NCBI GenBank assembly: GCA_002794775.1
Contig: NBAY01000007.1
Span: 434,001-498,000 of the forward strand
Length of the DNA: 64,000 bases
Source of the DNA: Porodaedalea pini
Taxonomy: Eukaryota; Basidiomycota; Agaricomycetes; Hymenochaetales; Hymenochaetaceae
Direction: 5' to 3'
Shown: positions 13,146 through 26,025 of the stretch, piece after piece
How the letters are laid out: every line of letters starts with the position of its first letter
How positions within the stretch are numbered: position 1 is the first letter of the stretch
The notes under the pieces: model-generated
Told to the model about the DNA's origin: nothing
The model's input: the letters and a program-made list of their open reading frames with translations, nothing else
The model's database searches: none
Position numbers and translations under genes: made by a program

Positions 13146-14325
13146 TCAGGAACAGGTAGCCCAGCGGTTGCAGTTCCGCTCCGAGTATATCTGTACCCTC
13201 GGCAAACGGCGATTGTGCGCGCATCTCATCTTCGTGATGCGAGTGCGTTCATTGGAGTGAATGCTGGAACCCGGGTGCTTAAGAAAGGAGAAAGGAGGGT
13301 GGGTAAAGTATCAAGCACATGAATTGTGAGCGCGGCGGCCACCACGATCTATAAATTTAAAGTGATCTATGTATATCAGAGAAGTCATCTCGATTACTGT
13401 AAGTTTTGTATGCAGATTTGGACGAAATATATATACCATTTCCATGTGGTCTTCGAACGTGCGCTACGAAGATGGTTCTCGGAGTCGGACTTCGGACTCT
13501 CCTATGTTGCCCCTGAGTCCTGTTATGCACGGCCTACAGGGCTTCGCGGTGCAAGTCGAGGATACCGATGCAATTCAGCACAAGCGAGTCGAACACATAT
13601 AGAGGGAAGGCATATAACGGCATGCATATGGGCATATAAACACTATGGTACAGAGTCCACAGAACAACGTCATCGAGAACTCGAAACCTGTTCAAAGGAA
13701 AGGAAACAAAGTACAGAGGAAGAGAGAGAAAGTCAGAGAAAAGTAAAGGAAGGGAAAAAAGGTCAAGGAGGGTTATACATGCGAGAACACATTCGGTCAG
13801 TTAGTCAACATCAAAGTCGGGAGTTGGAATCGGGGCCAAGTACTGAAAGCTCGAAAGCCGAAAGGCTGTAAAGCAGATGATGAGACGAGACAAGAGTATG
13901 AAGAAAATGTTTCGCAAGGGTTGGAGCACATGAAAGAATAAAAGTAACAAGAGTCGAGTCACATGGAAAAAGAAAAGAAAAGAAAAGAGATCTATTGACG
14001 ATACGAATCGCAGTACACAATCGAGGAGAGAGAAGGAAGAAGAGACCGTGTATGGTGAATGGACGAGTCGCGCTGCACGAATGGACAGATGAATGAGATG
14101 ATTGGGTGTACGATTGAAGGGAAGGGTGTAAGAGACGTATGTATGCCAGGGAAATTGGAAGACAGGAGAGAAGAGTGTACAAGGTGGAAGGCGCGCCGAA
14201 GCTGTACCGACAAGAGCGAAGACCTCTGCGATCGCGAGCAAGGCCCGACAACCAGCGAAGAAAAGCCCTCAAGCTCCACACAACCCAGCTCAGCGTAGCC
14301 CAGACCAGTAGCCCGCACCCACATC
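13146..14325. other. Convergent intergenic region with A-rich simple repeats
   Basis: This lies between the 3' ends of the 12455-13145 gene (plus) and the cyclin gene (minus). It holds purine-rich tracts on the plus strand, including an AAAAG run around 13966-13989. A 181-codon plus-strand frame (13326-13871) crosses it but is low-complexity, Arg/Glu/Lys rich at its end and without motif, so I do not call it a gene. The region probably contains both 3' untranslated ends. Confidence 0.5.
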
Positions 14326-16662
14326 CTACGCATCCAAATCCATAAGTCGCGAAAGTCGTAGCACCAGCCTATACATGACCGCCGAGCCCGAGCCCAAGCC
14401 CGAGATCAGCAGTCGTGAGGCTATCCAGCATGGACATCGACACGGACGCCTGTCCTGCCCGTCAATCCCGTTTCCGTTTCCAATTCCGCCCATACTGCCG
14501 ATCGCGGTCCCGTTCCCAAGACCGCCCGTGGAGAGCACCTGCGCGTACCACGCAACTGGGTCTGGCACGTCTGCAGGCACGAACCGGTGGCCCTTCGCCG
14601 CACCCAGGCCGAAACCCATGGTATCGCCCTGGGCGCCATCAGCTGACACGCCTGCAAGCCGCACGGCCGTAGGCATGTCTGGCGGAGTCGCGATGGCCTC
14701 CGACCCGATGCTCGAGCCCGAGTCAGACGAATCGTTCGAACCCGTGCTCTGTGCGGGGCTCCACACACCATTGGCACCGTTATTGAAATTGTAGTTATAA
14801 CTGTAGCTGCACGACGCCGCACTCGGCGTCTCGAGCGTTGATTCACCAAGTGAGAGCGGCGAATACGAAAGGCGCGGTGTTGGCTCTTCGAGCGGGACAG
14901 GCGTCGGATCAGAAGACAAGGGTGTCTGTGACGTAAAAGCAGAGGAAAGCAATGTTTGCTGTGCACTAAGCGCCGCGTGCTGGTGAACTGCAATGACCGC
15001 GAGGGGTGGACCTGCAAACGAGAACGGCAACGATCCTGGGGATCGATAGCGAGGTGGCACGCTCCGCATTGCCGCATCATCTGGCAGTGTTGCAGCACGT
15101 CTAAGTGCTCTATTTGCCATGCCTGCCTTCGTCTGCGCACGACCAAACTCCGGACTTGCACCTGCATCCGACAAGGGTGGACTCGGGAAGTGCATCGCGT
15201 TGCGCATTGCAGAAACCGGAGACGATCCAAATGCGACTGTACCCTCGCTTTTCGTGCGTTGCATACTGCGCGAGTTTTCTTCCTGCGGTGGCGTAGAACT
15301 CTTGCCGACCCAGAGACGCCACCCAAGCGCATCGCCGAGTGCGCGTTCGCAGCGTCCAACCTCCCGCGGCGGGAGACCGGAGAGCTTTGCCCATGCACGA
15401 TTCGAATAGCATCGATCTTGTAAGAATTTTGATGCTAAAATGAGCGCGGCGAGGAAGGTGCGCCGCGGACAAAGAAGCGGCGATGGCAGAGGTGGCAGCG
15501 GCGTGAGCGGTTTTGCCGGGATCTTACGACGCTTATCGTTAGACTGCCTTTGAGTCTGCATCTGCTGAGTTAATGGAAGCGAAGCGTCCATCTGGAGGAC
15601 TGTCGGCACACACGATGCATCGAACGGGTCCATTGACATCAGTTCCGTCGGAAGGCCGCAGAGGTTGGACGTGTCCAAAGTGGTATTCGCCTTCGACGAG
15701 GCAGACGCCTCGTCTTCCTTCACGATCCTCTTATCCAACTCCGGCTCGCCTCTCACTCCCGTGCCGAGCTTCTCTTTCTCCGCGAGCTCCGGCACCTTCC
15801 CTCGAACCGCCTCGATGTAGCAGAGCGCCGACTGCAGGACGCTGCATGTTGTGCGTGAACGACGGAGGACCTCCTGTACAAATGTTTTGATCGGAACGAG
15901 GTCCTTCTCGGACACGACGGTTGCGGCGTTGCTGCCGAAATGCTCGGCGAGAAAGGCAGATGGGAAAACGGCTGACGTCGATGTTGAAGCGTGTGGTGGA
16001 TCGGAGGGGGCAGGAGGAAGGGGCGAGGACAGTGTGCTGGGTGAACAGGGCGAGGGAAGTTGAACCAGTTGACGTTTTAGTGGTTGACGTTGAGAAGGGA
16101 GAGATGGCGGCTGTTTCGTCACCACCGTGATATCTGTTTGAGTCGAAAAAACGACCGGGATGCTCTCGGGGCGCCAAATGTCGGTCAAGCTTTTCACGGC
16201 TTGATCTAGAATTGAGCACGTCAGTTAGGGAAACAGGACAAAACCAATTTATCTATCGACTTTGCGTGCGCGCCTCGGAAGGTTGCCGATAATGGGAATG
16301 CTTGACTCACCGACCAGGGACGCCACGTAGTTTGCTTTTGCCGGGTGCGTCTTCTGGACTTGGGGTTGTTTCAACGGTTGAGGCACCGCTTGCTGCAGCG
16401 CCGAGGAGAGTGGGTGCGGGGATTGCGAGAAGGTAGAGACAGCGGGAGAGATAGTATACACGGATGCAGCCGGAGTGATTAAATACGTGGATTCTTGGGA
16501 GTTGGGATGCTGATGATGAGAGGACGAGGACGCAAGCAACGCATAGCTGGGCGTACTCGCGCCCGCGACCGGCGCGCGTGGCGGGGTGTAAGGATGCCAT
16601 CGAGCATTTGTTCGAGTCGCACCTGCGCCCCGGTGGGCCATGGAGTGGGGGATTGATTGCAT
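14326..16662 (-). CDS. Pcl-type cyclin (PHO85-cyclin family), about 743 residues, two exons
   Basis: Minus-strand exons: 16662-16311 and 16205-14326, with a 105-nt intron (GTGAGT..CTAAC..TAG) that joins in phase. The cyclin fold is split. Its first half lies around residues 198-260 (FPSAFLAEHFG, then KTFVQEVLRRSRTTCSVLQ). Its second half lies around 363-419 (PRRTFLAALILASKFLQD, then RAWAKLSGLPPREV..ERALGDALGWRLWVG). Between them is a loop of about 95 residues rich in charged and Pro residues. This second half is typical of Pcl1/Pcl5-like cyclins that bind the PHO85 kinase (CDK5-like), with roles in cell-cycle start and nutrient signalling. The N-terminal 190 and C-terminal 320 residues are Ser/Pro/Gly rich and probably disordered. 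Alternative starts are 16641 (better CCATGG context) and 16710. The last 40 residues look unusual, so a small unrecognised 3' intron is possible. Confidence 0.82.
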
Positions 16663-18580
16663 ACGGACCAAGAAAGCAGACCGATAATAAGCCTTCAAAA
16701 GAGATGCCAAACGGAAAGCCTAGGGCATAAAAAGCAAAGCGGAAAGAGGAGAAATACGACGAGTCGGATATGGATATGACGGAATTACTGGCTGAGTTGG
16801 GAGTAAAGTGGGAGATCAAACAATTCAGAGTGCAAACTCGCGCTCGCCGCGAACATAAGGGGTGGTGGTTGTAATAGAAGAGGGGGATCCTGAGCTAAAG
16901 TACGCAGTGAAGTTGACGTTGGCGGGGTGGATGAGAGCGAGCGGGCAAAAACGGTTTATCTTGACAGTATACATTTTGACTCTTGTGAGTCCGTAGGACG
17001 CTCCGAAGCCTGTTGACCTCGGGGGAGTCCTTGTTACAGAGCTCGGCCGCGTTCGCGAATAAGCCCTATAAACGGTATCTAGTCGTGTAGAACGGCTGGG
17101 AGGGGCGGAAAAGGCAGAAAAGCAACGGTGTCTGTGCAGATATGAACTAGCGGGAGTCAGTTGTTGTAGGTTCGTCGTCGTGGTCCACGCTGTCCACCTG
17201 CGTGTTTAAAGACAGGAGCCACGCGTGGGTAACTTGCCTTTTGTGGCAGCCAACCACGAGTCACGCTCACCGCATCGGGATTGGCCGATCGACTCCTTTC
17301 TCGGCCTTTCTCGGCTTGATCTCTTCTGACTCTGCCGCTCCCGCTCACTTCTCACACACTCGGCCTTGTTTTTCTCTTTGGCCCGGCTCATAATTCGCCT
17401 TTCTTCGCTAATTCACTAGAACTTATCTGCACAAGGTTGGCGCGGTGGCATCATGATTCATGCCTGTCTCATCACCTTTTACGCCTCTCTATCCGCGCAC
17501 ACGCCATCTAACTCACATCACCCCACCCTGTTCTCCCCTGTGTTCCTTCATCTCCATCATTCACCTCCTGTTGTCCCCATTTCAGTCGGAAATCCTCTCC
17601 TGCCTCATCTAAGACATCGCGCCTGCCACAACATCCCAGACGCGCAATTGCGGAGTCCGGACGCGTACCGCATTGTTTGAGCCTGCGATAGGAGCCCGTT
17701 TCTTTTCTCATCTCGAATTTCCATACACATGAAATGCACCGCCTTTTGTCTGGTATGGAGACCTTGTATCCTGTCAGCTGCTGTCCTTAGCTTGTCTCTG
17801 CAATTGACTTGTTACGGATTTTCCCGAAACGGAAATGGAAACGAAAATATTATGTCACATCGCCGCCGGTGTGACCGGAAGCGAGTCAGGGAAAATTTTA
17901 GACTGCAACTACACCGCTTGCACCTGTGCCACACAGACATGACTCGACTGCGGCCCCTTTCCCTTCATTTTTCATCGCATCCGCTTTCGGGGTTACTTGC
18001 CGCCGGGGACGTGGCAACGCTGCAACACTACTATATGTATGACATGCAATATTGTAGCAATGAATCAAGAACGAATTACTTAGTGCAAGGCTGCGCTGGA
18101 TCGACTAACACGCCACGTACAAGATTCAAAAGAACGCGAAGCAGACGTTCATCGCAATCGCACGCTGACGCTAGCCTGCCTGCCTTTCCCAGTTACTGCA
18201 GCTCTTCCGCAATAGCTATGCCTTGCTTCGCTTCGCGACAGCTATCCACATCCCATCGCACCCATCTTGACCATCTTGACCATCGCCCCATCGCGCACAT
18301 CTATTCGCTCTCCTATTTGGGTCCATCTGGATGCAGTCCCTGCTTCTCTCTATCTGGGTTCTGTGCATTGCGCACTATGTGCTATGTGATACTTACCAAG
18401 ACTGAGAGTGCAGCGCGTTTCTCATCTTGACGTCAGGACCGCGGTAGCTACCTCTAGTAGGTCCGCTGACTTCACATTCAGATCTAGACGCCAGATGCCA
18501 GACTAATAGCTATAGCTATGTACATGAAGCCGCAGTGCACAGCGCGGCGCAGTTCTAGTTCTATCTATATGTCATTCGGC

Positions 18581-18599
18581 GAGAAGAGAAGAGAAGAGA
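18581..18599. repeat. GAGAA/GAAGA microsatellite
   Basis: A short tandem run of GAGAA units lies in intergenic DNA. It is a simple repeat with no evident function. Confidence 0.7.
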
Positions 18600-20315
18600 T
18601 CTGGCGGACGGCACGCAGATACGTACATGCCTGTCCGCTCATCGACTGAGGACGTTCGGCATTCGTTACGTTTCCGACTAGAGACGAAAGATGCTCTGCA
18701 AAAAAAGACGCGCGTTTTGGTTTGGGCTTCTCGTCATAATTGTCAACCTTAGTGTACAAAAAATTGTCTCTTCCGGCGCACTCTAGCATCTCGTATACGT
18801 CTGAGTACGATGGCTGACGCAATTTGATGTGATTGTTCGATCTCTCGACACTTTCGATGCCCATACAATTGGGAAATGGCACTGTTTCGCCGAAAGAAAC
18901 GGGTCCCGAACGTTGATTTCAAAGCCACCGTGTTTCTCATTTCGTCGCCACGCACCCTAATTGGTTACATTCTCCTATTCTTCTCAGCCCCTCTGTGATA
19001 CAGGATATTCAATTCACTTACTCACGCGTAGGCCTACATGCGCGCCATGCCTGTGTCTTGTCTTGATCCGATGCTCTTGCGATATTTGATTTGATTTGTG
19101 TATCCGGATTCCATCACCTTTATCGGGCCTCGCCTCGATTTCAGGCGAGTGTGCTTGTTATGACTGCTATCAGACTCATAGTGCTTTGGCCCCTGGATTT
19201 GTTCTTGTCCTGGAACGATGTCTGTAATGGAACTCGCCTGTCGTATCGGTGCAACTGAGATCTAGAGCTCGGTCGCACGTATGCACCCACGCACACATCT
19301 ACGCGGATGACGCGCGATGACAAAGAGAACAAATAAAGCGAGGCTTGAAACTTTCTGTCATGCTCTGAAACTCGAAGGATTGACTCGCTCGAGGCTGGGA
19401 AGGCAGCCGAGTCTCGCTGGCGGGCTCCAGTGCACACACGCGTTCAATGTGCGTTCCACGTCATCTTGCCTGAAGCTGAAAGGCTTGGTGGCAGGCTATC
19501 GCCATGCGATGACAAGAATCCCGAGATGCTGGCGTATGATTGTAGTTGCGACTCGGATGACTGGATGACGCACATCTCTTACAATGCGTCCACGTAGACT
19601 CGGACGCCGTCATGCGTATGAGTCGATTCCTACGGACCTTGTAACAATGTGAGTACACACATGTATGTAACTACCTTTGTTCCGTTCATTTGACTTGTGC
19701 TGTGGAATACTGTTTCCTTATTTCAGGGAGGCCAGTCTGAGTGAGCCATTCCTCGGTTCAGTGCGAATGCAGCTTGAGTACAGGTCCGAATCCTACGTGT
19801 ATCATGATCACCCGGCTTCCAGGAACTTTCCGAGTCTGCAGTGTTTCTGAGAGCATACCCTTGACCGCACTCAGCGAAGAGCTCGGTAATGAAAAGAAGA
19901 GACACGTGGGTCAACCAGACGTCTAGTCTTCGGTCTTCGCAAGTTCCCTGGCAGAGCCATCTAGCGTGCATTGCATACACGGTTCCGGATCCATTTCCGC
20001 GCCAGCGGGTATAGGTTTACAAACGGCAACTTTCGTGCGCTTCCTGTCGTGCTTTGCTGCGGCGCCACAGGTTGAGTACCAGCAATTACACAGCTCTGTG
20101 TATTTCGAGTGGCGTGTCTGGTGTCTGCCAAGCCATTACTGACGCATCTCTGAGCCGCGCTCTCCCATAGACCTTACACACGAAAGGCAGCTATGTTCGG
20201 GCGCCTGCGGCGCGGCAGCAGCACTCTACAGTGTACCGCGGATAAAGCCGACAACCCAAAACGTGTAAACTCCCAACTCTATCTCTGTCAAAACACATTT
20301 ATTAGCCATGTGACC

Positions 20316-20330
20316 TAGATAGATAGATAG
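20316..20330. repeat. (TAGA)n microsatellite at the border of the AT-rich region
   Basis: Nearly four perfect TAGA units. It marks the change from GC-rich to AT-rich DNA about 800 bp before element A. Confidence 0.7.
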
Positions 20331-21117
20331 CTACAATGAATAGATACAATGTATGCTGCTTGGATTATTTTTACCTTAAGTTTGAAAATATCTTGCCTCA
20401 GGATTTAGCAGAAATATTTAAATATTTAAAAATCATTTTTATTTATTACATAAGTCTTCAAGAAAGGCTATTTTACATAACATAGTGTTGATCACTTACC
20501 TTACTAGCATTTCATCTTATTTCTTATTTCCCCCATTCCGACCTTTTGGAAGGCACCTAGGTAGTGCTGACACTTGAGCCCACAAGGCAGACAGGGCAAA
20601 ACAATCCTTGTTGCTGTCAGAGACTAGAAATACATATAGGAAAATTGTCTACTCACCTTTGTTGCTGTCAGAGAGACTGAGACAACAAAGGCATTGGAAA
20701 GGGTTCAAATAGAAAGGATTAGATAATATGAACTGTACAGTACCAGTCCAAAAGGAATCTATTGAGAATTACTCTCAGAATACATAAATCTTTAGCATAT
20801 GCATGCTGAAGGATCATTTGGCTTGGTGCAAGTGCATATGAGCTTCAGATGGGTTGGAAAGTGAAGGGAATATAAAAAGGATATGAATAGAGTATAATGT
20901 GCCATGCTCTGACAGTCATGAGACCACACTGTCACTGAGTTTTAGGCTTGAACTTGGTGCAGTCACAGTATAGCTGTATGGTGGCCTTCTAGAGTTTGTG
21001 CATCTCAGAATATCAGCAGCTCAGTACCTCAGAGTCATGACACTATGTCCAGACCATTGGTGTCATGTCAGACATGGTAAGAATGCTCTGGTGGGCTTAC
21101 ACCTTTCTGTTTCCATT

Positions 21118-21542
21118 TGTTAGGCGGGAGTCTGGGAGATGACTCAGACTGGGCAGGCCTCAGCTGACTGTCGTCTGGGACATGCTATACTTGAGCGGGG
21201 ACTTGGGACACATTGTACTCAGGCTAGGTCATCGTGGAGGTAAGAGGATTAATACAAGGTAAACTAATACAAGAGCAGACAAGTCTCACCTAGGTCATCG
21301 TGGAGGTAAGAGGAAAAGCAGAACAAGGAGTTCATGCGGTTCCTGGTCTCTCTTATAGTAACGACCATGAGACTATATTATCTAAGATTACATAAAGGAG
21401 TGGAATGGAACAAATGAAGGTCAGGTGTCAGGGAGTGTGGGAAATGATTGAAAAGACAGTTAAATATAATGAAAAGGAGCAATTAAAAGAAAGGAAATGG
21501 TAAAAGGGGAAATAAAGACAAGGAAAAGTTTGAGTTCTAACA
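21118..21542 (-). repeat. 3' LTR of element A (425 bp)
   Basis: Starts TGTTAG and ends CTAACA. It is directly followed on the plus strand by TTACCCCCCTTTC, which on the minus strand is the polypurine tract, so this is the element's 3' LTR. Unlike the LTR of B it carries an extra block of about 53 bp made by repeating CTAGGTCATCGTGGAGG-type sequence around an AT-rich spacer. Confidence 0.9.
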
Positions 21543-21545
21543 TTA

Positions 21546-21558
21546 CCCCCCTTTCAAG
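21546..21558 (-). other. Polypurine tract of element A
   Basis: On the minus strand the sequence reads GAAAGGGGGG shortly before the 3' LTR. In LTR retrotransposons this primes plus-strand DNA synthesis. The same tract stands beside the left LTR of element B (28211-28217). Confidence 0.75.
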
Positions 21559-21639
21559 GTTGGGCATCCCGACCAACCATGATTGTGGTCGTCAGGCTTG
21601 GTGTTGATGAAGATTGGATGGAGGTGTTGTTGAGGGATT

Positions 21640-24600
21640 TTGAGTTTACGAGGTGCATCAGGGTGTTTTCGATAGAACTCTGCGATCACCTCCTTTGCAT
21701 TCTCACTGAAGTCCGTTTTGGGCTGCCAAGTTGGTTCATTGTAGCTGACCCACTTGACAAGGTATTGTAGCTTCCCTCGGTGTAGGTGTGAGTCTAGAAC
21801 TTCCTCAATCTCGTACTCCTCCTTGTTGTCAGTGATGTTGGGTGGCGGCGGTGGTGGCTGTCTCTGGCTTTTGAAGGACAGCTCGATGGCAGGTTTTAGC
21901 AGGGCCTCATTGAAGACAGGGTGGACCTTTTTCCATCATTTCAGGAGCTTGAGCTTGTATGCACTCACCCCTACCTTGTCGATGATGTCGAAGGGGCCGT
22001 ACCACTTGTTGGCAAGCTTCTTTGTTGGCGAGTCTGTGCTGATGTTTTGCCCGTCAAGGAAGACCTCGTCTCCAGTCTTATATTCCACTGAAGTTCCTGC
22101 TGTCCAGTCATGGTAGTGCTTCATATCCTCTGCTGCCTTGACCAGATTGTCCTTTGCAACACAATGAGTCTCCTTGATGTGCTTTGCAAATTCTTCTGCT
22201 GACATGTTAGCAGACAAGGTTCGCATTGTGTCAAAGCTCAAGGGATGACATCTGGTATTCACATAGAAGGGGGACATCTTTGTCGCTGAGTGTTCATGGT
22301 TGTTGTATGCAAACTCTGCGAGAGGGAGCCAGTCCTTCCAGTCTGATTGCCGATGGTTAATGAAGAGCTGAAGGTACTGTTCGAGCTCTTAGTTGACTCG
22401 TTCCATTTGACCATCTGTCTGCAGGTGATACACTGTTGACAGGTTGCCTTTGATGTGCAGGAGTTTGTACAACTCCTTTATCATTGATGTGTTGAACTGC
22501 GTGCCTCGGTCGTGGATAATCTTTTTCAGTAAGCCATGGAGGCAGAAGATGTGGTCCTGGTACAACTGAGCCATGCCTTCCACTGACAGTTTTGTCGTCA
22601 TTGGGATCGTGTGCATCTGCTTTGAGAATCTGTTCATGAAGATGCAGATCGTGTTATGTCCCTTCAAGTCTGGGAGCTCTCCGATGAGATCAACCATGAC
22701 GATTTCCCAAGGACCTTCAGGAACTGCATTTGGATGGAGTGGCCTTGATCTTGATGCCCTCAGAGCCTTTGTTCACTGACAGTGATCACACCCTCAGACG
22801 TACACTTGGATGTCAGAGAACATCGATGCCCACCAGAAGTCTTGACAGACAAGCTCCACCGTTTTTGATGCTCCTGGATGCCTGGCTAGTACTGAGTCAT
22901 GACACTCCTGTAATACGGCCTCCTTTATCGCTGATGGTACGTAGACCTTTCCCTTCATTCACCACATCCCATCGACCTCTGTCAGCCCCGTCGGCCTCTC
23001 CGACTCATCCTGCGCCCTCTGCGCTTCACCCACTCGGTCCAACACCTCATCATGCAATGTTCTCACCACCCCACGATTCAACCACTTCTCTTTGATGAAG
23101 ATGACACTGTCATTGTCATCCTTGCCTTCATCGTATCCTGCCTTGTGCAACAGCAGGTCTGCCTTGCCCATTGTCTTTCCTGATTTGTGCTCGAGGTGGA
23201 AGTCGAACTCCTCAAGCTCTGTTCGCCAGTGAGCTTGATGATAACTCAGCTTCTGTGCTGACCTGAAATACATGAGGTTGGCATGGTCAGACCAGATCTC
23301 AATCTTGTGATGGGTGCCAAGAAGGTACTGTCTCCACTCCTTGAGCACCAAAACAATTGTGAGCATCTCCTTGTCGTAGATCTTGTAGTTTTGTTCCGCT
23401 GGCAGGAGTGCCTCTGACCTGTAGGTGATGACCCTCCACTTGCCTTCCTGCTTCTGCAACAACACACCTCTGAGCACAAAGTTCGATGAGTCCACCTCTA
23501 CGTGGAAGGGGCCCTCATCATTGGCTATCACCAGGAATGGAGGTGAGCTGAGACAACGCTTCAGCTCCTCAAACACTTCCTGCTATTTGGTCTCCCATAC
23601 CCAGCCCTTCTTGCCTGTTGTAGAGTACCGACGAGCGGCCAACCACTGCAGATCCCTCTAGAGGCCATCCATTGCACGTTCCAACAGCTATTAACACATA
23701 CTGGACTCATGATTTGCCTGATGCGTACCAGACACAGGATGATTTGCCTGACATCACATCAGTGGATCGCTAGGAAGATCCCCCTGGCAATTCAGGACAT
23801 ACCAGAAAGCTTATGTCATTGGAGTCAGTTGGGACACGTACCGGAGATCTGCCTGATGATGGATGATGACTCACCAATTGGAGGATCTCAGTTCCGGTGG
23901 AGCTGCAATATGACCAGATGATGGACCGAGGCAAATGGGGAAGTTGTTGCATGGACAGGTTTTCTTTTGATTTTCTATGTTTCTCTTATATTCCAAGTGT
24001 TTTCTCTCTGATGCTCTATGTTTCACTCGGTATGCACATTATACTCACTTTGGAATAATTTTCCTGTAGATAGATCTCTTGCACCTTGTATTTAGGGACT
24101 TCCCTGTCATAGGTAGTGGGGGAGGAAATACTACCGCAGAGTTCCCCTCAGATAGGGCAGCTTCCATGCATGCAGTTAGTCTCCACAACAGTTAGTTTTG
24201 TGGCAACCTCGTCTTCGGTCTCGTCTCTTGTCTTGTTCTCATTCTCATCTCTGCTATCGCTATTGTCTCATACCGGAGTTGATATCTCGCTCATTCCAGC
24301 TCTGTACCAATGCTCACATTGGGTCCAGAGCACCTTACAGTATTGATGCATACCAACACGTACCGATGTGTACCAACGCGTACCGACATGTACTGAGATT
24401 TTTCCTGTGCTCATACCAAGCATATCTTTACTTCAAAACTCAATGGAAACACGTCCCCAAATGAACTACTGATCCTAAACAACCCATACACAGGATCTAC
24501 ACCATTAGCGATGTCAGCAGTAGGACTACCTTGCTGTAGTCCTTGATGAATCACCTTAGCCAGTTGCCCATTCTGAGGAACTGTTGCAGTTCCTTGAGGT

Positions 24601-25978
24601 TTCGTGGGATGGGCCAGCTAGCGATCGCTTCTGTCTTTGCTGGGTCAGCCTTGATCTTGCCATTGCCAATGATGTGGCTGAGGTACTTGATGACCTTGGC
24701 ATCAAACTCGTATTTTTCTGGCTTCAGGTACAGGCCATTCTCTTGTAGGATCTGAAGTACACGCCTTGATGTCTCGATGTGTTCCTCAATAGTTTCCAAG
24801 AGGATTAGGATGTCATTGAGGTAGACAATGATCAGGTTTGCATAGATCAGGTCCTTGAAGATGTGGTTGATGAATGCCTGGAATGTTGCTGGCATATTGC
24901 AAAGACTGAAAAACATCACTGTTGGTTTGAAGAGGCCCATGTTCGTGTGGAACACTGCCTTCTATTTGTTGCCTTTGCAGATCCAGATGTTGTAGTATCC
25001 CCAGTGAAGGTCAAGTTTAGTGATAAACTTCGCCTTCTTGACCTTGTCAATGAGCTTGTCGATAAGGGGGAGAGGGTACTTATTCTTTATCATACCTTTG
25101 TTGAGTTTCCGGTAATCCTGAATTGGGCATAGGGACTTGTTGGCCTTCTTGATGAAAAAGAAGGGTGATGCCACCAGTGAGATCGACTTTTGTATGCAGC
25201 CCGACTTTAAGTTCTCCTCGAGGAAATCCTTCAGTGACTATTGTTCGGTCGGTGTCAGCGGATAGATCTTACAGTTGCTAGGCTTGAAGTCAGGTTTCAG
25301 GTCGATGACATGGTCCCAGGGGCAGTGTTCTGGTAGTTTCTTGGATCTCTTCTCCAAGAAGACGCTGGCATAGTCATTGAGATATGCGGGCCAGGATGCC
25401 TTGTCCATTCGCACTTCTCTCATCCTCCTCATCTCTTCCACTGCCTCCTTCTTGATCACACATTCCTCTGGACAGCGGGTGAATTCAATCGAACCCGTCT
25501 TCCAGTTGACCTCTGGGTTGTGGCATCAAAGCCAGTTGTAGCCAAGGAAGATGTTTGACGACGCCAGGGATGTCACCACAAGGACAATCCTTTCCTTATG
25601 GTGTCCAATCATTAGTTCGACGTCAATGTATTTCTTGATCAAACCGGCCTCGTTGTGCATGCCATCCGCATTCAGCACCGTGAGGGGTCTGATATAGTAC
25701 CTGGTCTCCAACCCATATCGTTTGACGAACCTTACATTGATGCATGATCCTGTACACCCTGAATCTATGAGGGCATGGGCATCCACCTCTCTCACTTCAC
25801 CCTCCACGCTATGTCCAACGCTCAGGAGGAGGTCCAGCTGGCATCTGCCAGTTCCTCTCATGAACAGTTGCTCGTACTTGTCATTTTCGTTCACACTGGT
25901 GGGGGCTTCATAATTGGAAAAGTCATTGATGTCGTTTGCATCTAGGTATTGTACAGACAGTTGGCTATATTTTATCAA
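21640..25978 (-). pseudogene. Element A pol remnant (protease, RT, RNase H, integrase, chromodomain)
   Basis: Recognisable pieces in minus-strand order are: protease around 25978-25526 (LIDSGCTGSCINVRFV, DSG motif kept); RT pieces 25459-24551; the insert 24501-23619; RNase H 23576-22959; integrase pieces 22697-22389 and 22277-21936; and a chromodomain-like tail near 21640-21860. The RT catalytic box reads YLND instead of YxDD, so the first of the two aspartates is lost. Several nonsense codons and the insert rule out a product. Compared with element B, many CpG sites have become TpG or CpA, which fits deamination of methylated cytosine. Confidence 0.85.
23619..24501. repeat. Solo-LTR-like insert in element A (883 bp, TGTAGA..TCTACA)
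   Basis: Comparison with element B shows that the sequence between the RT and RNase H parts of A is interrupted exactly here. The insert begins TGTAGAG and ends GGATCTACA, a 6-bp inverted terminal match of TG..CA type. It shares long stretches with the repeat split by element C (35004-35696 and 42684-42891): a GATATGCACATTAT-like motif, GTAGATAGATCT, CATAGGTAG, CAGATAGGG and the same right end. It has no coding capacity. The right flank (CCATT) only partly resembles the left (CCTGT), so the target duplication is not exact. A solo LTR of a third, unidentified family is the simplest reading. Confidence 0.65.
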
Positions 25979-26025
25979 GTCTGGATTTGAAGCCCCTTGT
26001 TCTTCTCAGTCAGTTGCCCCAATGG

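Larger units (their letters stand above)
16663..21117. other. Long upstream/intergenic region of the cyclin gene, no gene supported
   Basis: This stretch of 4.4 kb has no frame with convincing coding character. The longest, a 233-codon frame at 17729-18430, is Ser/Arg/His rich with irregular codon use and no motif. From about 20320 the base composition turns AT rich, towards the retrotransposon nest. The first kilobase presumably holds the promoter and 5' untranslated part of the cyclin gene. Confidence 0.5.

Noticed and set aside
13326..13871. 181-codon plus-strand open frame
   Set aside because: Its end is translated purine-rich simple repeat and the beginning has no family resemblance; it lies in a convergent intergenic region.
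14421..15398. 325-codon minus-strand frame inside the cyclin exon
   Set aside because: Arg/Cys-rich shadow of the GC-rich cyclin exon in another frame.
17729..18430. 233-codon plus-strand open frame
   Set aside because: Ser/Arg/His-rich, irregular codon use, no domain or splice pattern, in the long upstream region of the cyclin gene; most likely chance.
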